A stretch of DNA of 10,947 nt from CAZTJA01 sp964613745 (lineage in GTDB: Bacteria; Desulfobacterota; Desulfomonilia; Desulfomonilales; Desulfomonilaceae), in contig CAZTJA010000106.1 of the NCBI GenBank assembly GCA_964613745.1, forward strand, positions 1-10,947. The letters are read 5' to 3'. The notes under the pieces are model-generated. The model made no database searches, was not told where the DNA came from, and saw only the letters and a list, made by a program, of their open reading frames with translations. Each line of letters starts with the position of its first letter. The stretch's first letter is position 1. The translations under genes and the position numbers were made by a program. This document shows positions 1-5,256 of this stretch, in pieces.

Positions 1-1157
1 GGATACGGCTGTTCGGTTTCCGCCGCTTCGGCCAGCATGTGAGCTATACCCTGTGATTTATCTACGATGGGGAACTTTTTGCCCGGTCCAATACCGTCGA
101 ACCGATCTCCCTTTGGGGCCTCTATGGTGGAAGGCAATTCCTTCATTCCTTTCAGGCCGACATTCGTCAGACCCTTCTTGAAGAAAATGCCGCCGGGTGC
201 TTCATAGCTGCCCACGAGAGCATTCAGGAAGAGAATCGATCTTCGCATATGGAATTCGGATACGTATCGGGCTGCAAACCAGCCGATGTGGAATATAACC
301 TTTGGTTTGGCCTCTCCGAATTCTCTGGCGAGTTTCCGGATTGCTGAAGCTTCAACATCGGTTTCCGTTTCGGCCCATTCCGGCGTATAAGGTTCAACAT
401 AGCGTCTCAGCGCATCAAAATCCTGCACCCATGTATTCACAAAGGATTCATCATACAGGCGGGATTTGATTATTTCATTCATTAAGGCCAGGTTAAAGGC
501 CCAATCCGTCCCCGGTCGGATGCGCACCCAGTAATACGAGCGAACGGCGGTCTTGGATGCTCTCGGATCTACGGTAACGATCTTTACGCCGTTGTCCATG
601 GCCGTCATGAGCTGATTTACTTCTGCAACCGTGAGGGATTCATAAATGTTTCGTCCATACAAAACAACGTACTCGGCGTTTTCGAGGTCAAAACCGAGCG
701 CCTTGCGACCGACACCCAAAGTAGCCTGACAGGCAGTATGCAGCGAAAGCGGACAAACGCTGTTGTGGGTGAAATCATTCTGGCTTCCAAGGCCTTTTGT
801 GAAAGCTTTAGCGAATTCGTTATTTAAACTGCCGCGCCAGCCGACCGCTATGCTCTGAGCACCGTACTTTTCCTTTATGGCGGTAAGCTTTTCCGCAATG
901 TAATCGTATGCCTCATCCCATGAAGCGTCTCTCCAACGGCCTTCTCCTCGGGGGCCTACACGGATTTTGGGACAGGTCGGCTTTTCGGTATCACTCAGAA
1001 ACCATTTCGCTACCGCCCCCTTTGCGCATAGTCGGGTGCCGATGGACCCCACATTTGGGTTTCCGAAAATTGTCGAAACTGCTCCGTCATTCAATGTGAC
1101 TTCAATGGGACATCTTGCTGAGCACATTTCGCACTGCGTGTACTTGGTTTGTTCCAT
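1..1157 (-). CDS. Molybdopterin oxidoreductase catalytic subunit (Psr/Phs/Soe-like), N-terminal part
   Basis: The frame is open for 385 codons from an ATG at 1157 to the window edge, so the C-terminal part is missing. At the N terminus C9, C12, C16 and C44 form the CX2CX3CX27C pattern of the [4Fe-4S] domain of the Mo/W-bisMGD (DMSO reductase) superfamily, with the usual KG after the last Cys. C135, in the stretch HNSVCPLS, sits where polysulfide/thiosulfate reductases and related enzymes carry the Cys ligand of the metal. Later stretches such as VDPRAS and RPGTDWAFNLAL are typical of the cofactor-binding domains. The start is supported by AAGGAG at 1166-1171. An in-frame TAA a few codons upstream excludes an N-terminal Tat signal, so the enzyme is probably cytoplasmic, as for SoeA, unless a partner carries the signal. 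It is last in the visible cluster, 35 bases after the membrane protein gene. Substrate is not determined; sulfur compounds are inferred from family and context. Expected partners (FeS subunit, membrane anchor) would lie outside the window. Confidence 0.88.
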   Translation of the reverse strand, partial: MEQTKYTQCEMCSARCPIEVTLNDGAVSTIFGNPNVGSIGTRLCAKGAVAKWFLSDTEKPTCPKIRVGPRGEGRWRDASWDEAYDYIAEKLTAIKEKYGAQSIAVGWRGSLNNEFAKAFTKGLGSQNDFTHNSVCPLSLHTACQATLGVGRKALGFDLENAEYVVLYGRNIYESLTVAEVNQLMTAMDNGVKIVTVDPRASKTAVRSYYWVRIRPGTDWAFNLALMNEIIKSRLYDESFVNTWVQDFDALRRYVEPYTPEWAETETDVEASAIRKLAREFGEAKPKVIFHIGWFAARYVSEFHMRRSILFLNALVGSYEAPGGIFFKKGLTNVGLKGMKELPSTIEAPKGDRFDGIGPGKKFPIVDKSQGIAHMLAEAAETEQPY

Positions 1158-1165
1158 CAACAGGA

Positions 1166-1171
1166 CTCCTT
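1166..1171 (-). promoter_or_regulatory. Shine-Dalgarno of the molybdopterin oxidoreductase gene
   Basis: AAGGAG on the minus strand lies 8 bases before the ATG at 1157. It fixes the start of the oxidoreductase and so supports the absence of a signal peptide. Confidence 0.75.
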
Positions 1172-1192
1172 AAGTGGCTAAATTTGGGATAT

Positions 1193-1807
1193 TTACAAGT
1201 CGGCAGATCCTCTGAGGGGCTGCGTCCTTGGGGTGTTCTTTTCTAATGCAGGCTTTTCGCCGACGATTTCGGCCGGTCGCCCTGGACCATATTGGTCCAA
1301 AATAGTCTTTATGTTCTTAAAATAAGGAAGCTTGTATTTGATTTTTCTGAAAATGAGGTTAGCAGCGATAAAAAGCACAATATAGACAAAAATGAATCCC
1401 ACCGAATAGTCCGTATACAAAATAGGGAATTCTATGTCCGCAAAGCGTTCATTCATCCAGTAAACCGCAAGAAATGTCGGCCACAAAAAACCTGCTGAAA
1501 GAGTCATTTGGAGGAAGAATGATTTTCCAAACGCATCATTTGCCAGCTTGTTCGCCGCTTTATAGGTATTCTTGTCACCTACCTTCAAAGCTTCCATTGA
1601 GAGACTCTGGTAGTGATCTACATCGGCGTTCACCTTATTAATGTGTCGACGATTGATCAAAAAAAGTACAGAAATGGTGATTTCACCAATCAGCAAAGCG
1701 ATCCATGCCAGCACAAACGTGCCGAACATGAACCCGAGAAAACCGTCCGAAGTTATTCGATACGGCGCGATAAGCAATGAATCGATTAATAAGTAGAGGG
1801 AATGCAT
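1193..1807 (-). CDS. Three-helix membrane protein, Oxa1/YidC/EMC3-like layout, unknown function
   Basis: This 204-residue protein is not one I recognise by name. It has a long hydrophobic segment at about residues 24-51, then a charged, helix-prone region at 52-93 (NRRHINKVNADVDHY onward, with a KVGDKNTYKAANKLAND stretch), then hydrophobic segments at about 96-118 and 134-154, and a polar tail with several Pro and Arg. One membrane helix, a cytosolic helical hairpin and two more helices is the core layout of the Oxa1 superfamily, including the prokaryotic DUF106 and eukaryotic EMC3/TMCO1 proteins. This is a likeness of layout, not a demonstrated homology. The ATG at 1807 has no clear Shine-Dalgarno, and an in-frame TAA just upstream prevents a longer form. 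It lies 85 bases after the TauE/SafE gene and 35 bases before the oxidoreductase gene, so it is probably co-transcribed with them. It could help insert or stabilise a membrane partner, or be an accessory subunit of the transporter. Confidence 0.75.
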   Translation of the reverse strand: MHSLYLLIDSLLIAPYRITSDGFLGFMFGTFVLAWIALLIGEITISVLFLINRRHINKVNADVDHYQSLSMEALKVGDKNTYKAANKLANDAFGKSFFLQMTLSAGFLWPTFLAVYWMNERFADIEFPILYTDYSVGFIFVYIVLFIAANLIFRKIKYKLPYFKNIKTILDQYGPGRPAEIVGEKPALEKNTPRTQPLRGSADL

Positions 1808-1818
1808 ATGGCTTTAAA

Positions 1819-1840
1819 GAGGGGCCGCAAATGGCCCCTC
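1819..1840 (-). terminator. Terminator-like hairpin between the permease and Oxa1-like genes
   Basis: On the minus strand GAGGGGCC (1840-1833) and GGCCCCTC (1826-1819) form a perfect 8-bp GC-rich stem with a 6-base loop, followed by TTTAAAG. The T-run is short, so termination may be partial. The hairpin ends 11 bases before the ATG of the next gene, so it could also limit translation of that gene or protect the upstream mRNA end. The hairpin is seen directly; the role is inference. Confidence 0.5.
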
Positions 1841-1892
1841 ATGGATCTTAGATACTTTTTTCCGGTAATTGTTCCTTGATTTTATAGGAAAA

Positions 1893-3056
1893 CTACATCC
1901 CTGGGAATATGGAATAACCCAAGAAACCTTTCGTAGTATAACCGACGCCTACGTAGATGGCCAGCAACACGAAGAGTCTTTTCAGCCACACTTCGGGAAT
2001 GTACTTCGAAGTCATCGGGCCTAATATGGAACCGATGAAAATTCCTATTAGTTCGGTAGAGATAAGTACGAAATCAACAGGAACACTCTTTACGAACATG
2101 TACGTAAAGATGGATGTAATCATACTTACGAGAACTGCCAGAGCGGAGGTGCCCGCAACGATGAACATCGGCAGGCCGACTACTGAGGTTAAGAATGGAA
2201 CATACAGGAAGCCGCCGCCTACGCCGATGAAAGCTGAAATGGCTGCGATAACGAAACCACCGAGGATGGGCCAAATGGGATTGAAACCGAACTCGACGCC
2301 GAAGAATGTAAAATTAATTCGGGTAAGACTCCATTTGGTAACTCGAACTCCGGCAACCGTTTCGGATCCTTTTCCCGGGGCTTTCTTTATATGAGCTTCT
2401 TCAAAAGCTTGGGCAGCTTTCTTGGCTGCCTTACGGCTTGCCTGTCCTGCCGGTGTTGTCTCATAAAAGAGTACGCCTGCAACGGCAAAGACAACAATGC
2501 CGAAGTACCCGATGTAGGAACTTAGATTCACTTTGCCTGCGGTTAAAACAGGGATCAAATAGGCACCAAGGACGCCTCCACCGGCTAAGCACAAAGCCAA
2601 AGGCATAACGAGACGACCCATTCTGTAATACGTGACCGATGAAATAAGGGCTGATAAACCGACAAGATACTGATTGCAAACCCGGATGGAGTCGGTAAGA
2701 AGCTTGTTCAATTCCGGACTTGACTGTCTGAACGTTTTACCATAGTCCGCTAATCCGAATACGGTTATATGACCGACACCGGCCATGATTCCGCCGAAAG
2801 CACCGACCGAGGAAAAAATCCAGCCGACCCAAATTCCCCAAAGAATGTACCACAGCCAGAAATGGGTGGGCGCTCCAGGAATACCCATGAATCCCGGAGG
2901 AGCTTTGGGATCAATCATTCCCTTTTCTGTACCTTGGGGTGTTTTTGCGATGGCATCTTCAAGCTTACCCGCAAACACCGAATCGGCACCGGCAAGCATC
3001 AAGCCGGCAATCGCCACGACCAACAAACAGATTATTATTCCGTTTTTCCGACTCAT
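1893..3056 (-). CDS. TauE/SafE family membrane permease (sulfite/sulfonate exporter family)
   Basis: This 387-residue polytopic protein belongs to the TauE/SafE family, whose characterised or proposed members export sulfite, sulfoacetate or other small anions. It begins with a hydrophobic segment at residues 6-29 ending in ADSVFA, which looks like a cleavable signal peptide. A periplasmic linker follows, then two related halves of membrane helices. The first half has GWIFSSVGAFGGIMAGVG (about 78-94) and the second has AFIGVGGGFLYVPFLTSVVG (about 275-294); the glycine-rich GVGGG stretch is a hallmark of the family. A soluble, Lys/Ala-rich loop of about 45 residues (200-245) joins the halves. 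An in-frame TTG at 3068 would add four residues, but GGAGG at 3062-3066 points to the ATG at 3056. The gene follows the receiver-like gene by 27 bases and precedes the membrane protein gene, within one predicted sigma-54-dependent unit. The substrate cannot be read from sequence; a sulfur oxyanion is the likeliest guess. Confidence 0.88.
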   Translation of the reverse strand: MSRKNGIIICLLVVAIAGLMLAGADSVFAGKLEDAIAKTPQGTEKGMIDPKAPPGFMGIPGAPTHFWLWYILWGIWVGWIFSSVGAFGGIMAGVGHITVFGLADYGKTFRQSSPELNKLLTDSIRVCNQYLVGLSALISSVTYYRMGRLVMPLALCLAGGGVLGAYLIPVLTAGKVNLSSYIGYFGIVVFAVAGVLFYETTPAGQASRKAAKKAAQAFEEAHIKKAPGKGSETVAGVRVTKWSLTRINFTFFGVEFGFNPIWPILGGFVIAAISAFIGVGGGFLYVPFLTSVVGLPMFIVAGTSALAVLVSMITSIFTYMFVKSVPVDFVLISTELIGIFIGSILGPMTSKYIPEVWLKRLFVLLAIYVGVGYTTKGFLGYSIFPGM

Positions 3057-3061
3057 CAAAA

Positions 3062-3066
3062 CCTCC
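3062..3066 (-). promoter_or_regulatory. Shine-Dalgarno deciding the permease start
   Basis: GGAGG lies 5 bases before the ATG at 3056. The in-frame TTG at 3068 overlaps this site and has none of its own, so the ATG is preferred. Confidence 0.75.
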
Positions 3067-3083
3067 AAAAACTCTCTTTCGAC

Positions 3084-3470
3084 CTATTTTTCTGCTTCCA
3101 TTTCGAGATGCCCCCCCGAAGCGGAATCCTTTTGCAGCAACTCTTTTACTTTATTTTCAACGGCATCTATGTCGACGGGTTTAATGAGATAATCGTCCCA
3201 GGCATCCGGAGGTAAATCTTTGCAGAAATTTGTAATCCCCAGAATTCGCAGATTGGGATTCTTTTTCTTCAATTGCGATCCTAGTTTATCGGCCTCACTC
3301 AAATCTCGCGACAAGTGTATGATCACCAGATGGGCTTCCAAATTACCGAGGTGCTCCAAAGCGGCAGTCTCGTTGAGATCCGCAATTACCGTGTGGCCGT
3401 TCCCTTCGAGCACCCTTTTCAGCAATTTGCAGGAATCCATGTTTTTGTCGATCACGAGAATTGTAGCCAA
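3084..3470 (-). CDS. Stand-alone degenerate response regulator receiver protein
   Basis: This 128-residue protein is a single receiver (CheY-like) domain with no output domain. The beta1 strand ILVID keeps D8, but the second acidic residue is K9. At the end of beta3 the phospho-acceptor Asp is replaced by His (VIIHLS, H52). The conserved Thr (GIT, T80) and Lys (LIKP, K97) remain. It is therefore a pseudo-receiver that should not be phosphorylated in the usual way, and probably acts by protein-protein contact. The start is TTG at 3470 with a GAAGG-type ribosome binding site nearby; an in-frame TAA lies just upstream and the next start would remove beta1. It is the first gene behind the predicted sigma-54 promoter and is followed after 27 bases by the permease gene, so it may modulate the transporter or feed back on the activator. 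Confidence 0.8.
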   Translation of the reverse strand: MATILVIDKNMDSCKLLKRVLEGNGHTVIADLNETAALEHLGNLEAHLVIIHLSRDLSEADKLGSQLKKKNPNLRILGITNFCKDLPPDAWDDYLIKPVDIDAVENKVKELLQKDSASGGHLEMEAEK

Positions 3471-3514
3471 CGATACTTACCTTCAAACGAGGGAGTTAAT
3501 CCTCGTTAAAGTAG

Positions 3515-3529
3515 GCAAATTCCATACCA
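3515..3529 (-). promoter_or_regulatory. Candidate sigma-54 (-24/-12) promoter
   Basis: The minus strand reads TGGTATGGAATTTGC, against the consensus TGGCACG-N4-TTGC. GG and GC are separated by exactly 10 bases; the mismatches are two positions of the CAC part. The predicted transcription start is near 3504, which leaves a short leader of about 33 bases before the TTG start at 3470. A sigma-54 activator gene lies immediately upstream and paired palindromes lie behind the promoter. Confidence 0.65.
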
Positions 3530-3552
3530 CGGGCATTGAGGAAGGGGTGGTC

Positions 3553-3565
3553 TAAGTATTTGAAT
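3553..3565 (-). promoter_or_regulatory. IHF-like site between activator sites and promoter
   Basis: The minus strand reads ATTCAAATACTTA, one mismatch from the IHF consensus WATCAANNNNTTR. It lies about 55 bases upstream of the predicted start, where IHF often bends DNA at sigma-54 promoters. An A/T run at about 3574-3581 is adjacent. The motif is degenerate, so chance is possible. Confidence 0.35.
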
Positions 3566-3608
3566 TACATTAGGAAAAAAATAGATCGCTGTGTGTGTAA
3601 ATCAGGTA

Positions 3609-3628
3609 GTGCAATAATTTTATTGCGG
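3609..3628. promoter_or_regulatory. Upstream activator site, copy 1 (palindrome)
   Basis: Half-site GTGCAAT, six A/T bases, then ATTGCGG: a near-palindrome of the form GTGCAAT-N6-ATTGCAC. The core 3611-3626 matches copy 2 at 14 of 16 positions. It lies about 115 bases upstream of the predicted sigma-54 start, the usual distance for NtrC-type activators. The likely ligand is the activator encoded next door. Confidence 0.55.
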
Positions 3629-3674
3629 TGCTGGATTTGATTCGGTTTAAATGAGTAATAGTGCCGTGCTGGAT
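3628..3674. repeat. Direct repeat GTGCTGGAT, two copies 38 bases apart
   Basis: GTGCTGGAT occurs at 3628-3636 and 3666-3674, with similar flanks (GCGGTGCTGGATTT and GCCGTGCTGGATAT). The first copy abuts palindrome copy 1. It may be part of the activator-binding region or a second regulator's site. Confidence 0.45.
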
Positions 3675-3675
3675 A

Positions 3676-3686
3676 TTACCTGGTAA
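3676..3686. repeat. Small palindrome TTACC-T-GGTAA
   Basis: A perfect 5-bp inverted repeat with one central base, lying between the two activator-site copies. It may be an additional operator; the site is short and chance cannot be excluded. Confidence 0.3.
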
Positions 3687-3693
3687 ATTGCAC

Positions 3694-3713
3694 ATGCAGT
3701 ATTTTTATTGCAC
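3694..3713. promoter_or_regulatory. Upstream activator site, copy 2 (palindrome)
   Basis: Half-site ATGCAGT, six A/T bases, then ATTGCAC, the same layout as copy 1. The centres of the two copies are 85 bases apart, close to eight helical turns, so both would face the same side of the DNA. A further ATTGCAC half-site lies at 3687-3693. The site ends 17 bases from the stop of the activator gene. Confidence 0.55.
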
Positions 3714-3730
3714 TAGAGCGCGTATCCTGA

Positions 3731-5152
3731 TTAAGTATCCAGATGGTGTAATTCTTTTGCTTTAATCGAATACCTTTTCAGAACCTGCTGAAGAGCTTGC
3801 CTCTCTAACCCGCATTCTTTAGCCGCTTTTGTGACATTCCCCTGATTTCGTATGAGCAGATTGCTTAGATATTCGTGGTGAAACCTTTCCAACAATTGAT
3901 TTTTCGCATCTTTGTAATTCAAATTATTGAAAGAAATCCCGGAACACTCGAGAGAAGGCGATTCATCGATTGATTCAATATCCGTGGTCTGAATTTCGTT
4001 TGTTGGGGACATGAGCACCGCTCTGCTTATTACATTTTCCAACTCGCGAACGTTTCCCCTCCATCGGCTGTTCATCAACCGTTGCATTGCCGCTGGATGT
4101 ATTGATTTTTCCGGCAGTTTATATTCACTGCAGAATTTTTTCAAAAAATGGTTTGCCAGTAGTGGGATGTCTTCACGACGTTCGCGAAGAGCCGGCATCT
4201 CCAGTGTCAGCACATTGAGACGATAAAAAAGATCTTCCCGAAACAGGTTTTCGCGCATTTTTGCCTGCAAATCCCTGTTGGTGGAGGCCACTATCCGCAC
4301 ATCCACTTTAATGTTTTTTGTTTCTCCGAGAGGTCTGATTTCTTTTTCCTGAAGTACTCTCAAGAGCTTTACCTGGAGCGAAAGTGAAATGTCTCCAATC
4401 TCATCCAAGTAGATGGTTCCAGCCTGAGCCTCCCAGAAAAGTCCTTTTTTATCATGGGTTGCGTGAGTAAAAGCTCCTTTTTTATATCCAAACAATTCAC
4501 TTTCCAGTATGTTTTCGGGCAGATTCGGACAATTTACAGCAACATACGGCCCGGAACTCCTGCTGCTTCGTCCGTGAATTGCTCTTGCCGCAAGATCCTT
4601 TCCCGTTCCGGATTCTCCCGTTATGAGCACGGTGGCGTCCGTCTTGCTGATTAGTCGGATTGAATCAAACACTTTTTGAATTTTGGGTGAAAACCCAATC
4701 ATTTCATGAAAGCTTTCCTGATCTCTGATACGCTTCTGTAAAATGAGATTTTCCCTAACCAATCTGCTTCGCTCTAGCGCTTTTTCAAGAACATGCACCA
4801 ATTTTTCGTGCTCAAAAGGTTTGGTTATAAAGTCATAAGCTCCGTTCTTGATGGCCTGTACGGCTAAATCAATTGTACCGTAAGCGGTCATCATCACCAC
4901 CGTCGGCTTTGATGTGTCGTTTGCCATCCTGCTGAGCAGCTCCATGCCGCTCATTCCGGGCATTCTTATATCCGCGAGCAATACGTCATATTGTTCGGAC
5001 TCAAGAAGATTTAATGCCGCAAATGGATTTGATGCGGTTGTCACCTCGGCGTTCAAATCCGAGGGCAAGCTCCTTTTAAGAAGGCGGAGCATATCCTCCT
5101 CATCATCTAAGATGAGGAACTTCGGTTTATATTGATCGTTCACGAGAGCCAT
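3731..5152 (-). CDS. NtrC-type sigma-54-dependent response regulator
   Basis: This 473-residue activator has the three standard domains at about the usual family length. The receiver (about 10-125) has D16/D17, phospho-acceptor D61 in LLADIRMPG, T89 and K111, so it should be phosphorylated by a sensor kinase not present here. The AAA+ domain (about 150-385) has Walker A GESGTGKD at 179-186, Walker B YLDEIGD with D250/E251, and arginines R305 and R311 in the FREDLFYRLN stretch. The sigma-54-contacting loop reads GAFTHA (226-231) instead of GAFTGA, a notable deviation. A Fis-type helix-turn-helix occupies about 438-461 (GNVTKAAKECGLERQALQQV). The ATG at 5152 has no strong ribosome binding site, but it places the receiver correctly. 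The gene lies directly upstream of a region with paired palindromes and a sigma-54 promoter, which it probably activates. The 104-base gap to the GTPase gene leaves open whether it has its own promoter. Confidence 0.93.
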   Translation of the reverse strand: MALVNDQYKPKFLILDDEEDMLRLLKRSLPSDLNAEVTTASNPFAALNLLESEQYDVLLADIRMPGMSGMELLSRMANDTSKPTVVMMTAYGTIDLAVQAIKNGAYDFITKPFEHEKLVHVLEKALERSRLVRENLILQKRIRDQESFHEMIGFSPKIQKVFDSIRLISKTDATVLITGESGTGKDLAARAIHGRSSRSSGPYVAVNCPNLPENILESELFGYKKGAFTHATHDKKGLFWEAQAGTIYLDEIGDISLSLQVKLLRVLQEKEIRPLGETKNIKVDVRIVASTNRDLQAKMRENLFREDLFYRLNVLTLEMPALRERREDIPLLANHFLKKFCSEYKLPEKSIHPAAMQRLMNSRWRGNVRELENVISRAVLMSPTNEIQTTDIESIDESPSLECSGISFNNLNYKDAKNQLLERFHHEYLSNLLIRNQGNVTKAAKECGLERQALQQVLKRYSIKAKELHHLDT

Positions 5153-5205
5153 TTTCTTGTAAGCCGTGCTATCTAAAGTTTGTTTAAAGAGGCGAGTAGT
5201 CTAAG

Positions 5206-5220
5206 CTGCTAATATAGCAG
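5206..5220. repeat. Perfect inverted repeat in the leader of the sigma-54 activator gene
   Basis: CTGCTA-ATA-TAGCAG, a 6-bp stem with a 3-base loop, 54 bases before the activator start. There is no T-run, so an operator or a leader structure fits better than a terminator. Weak TTAGTC/TATAGA hexamers with a 16-base gap lie just upstream on the minus strand (about 5225-5252), but they are too poor to call a promoter. Confidence 0.35.
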
Positions 5221-5256
5221 TGATTCTATACTTAAGATAGGGTGTGGACTAATTTT

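Noticed and set aside
1957..2394. Plus-strand open frame of 145 codons inside the permease gene
   Set aside because: It is antisense to conserved TauE/SafE helices and shows no family features; it is a by-product of the codon pattern on the other strand.
3057..3068. TTG start at 3068 for the permease gene, adding four residues
   Set aside because: The TTG overlaps the GGAGG that is properly spaced for the ATG at 3056.
2769..3215. Plus-strand open frames across the permease and receiver gene junction
   Set aside because: They are antisense to two well-supported genes and cover their ribosome binding site; the products have low-complexity composition.
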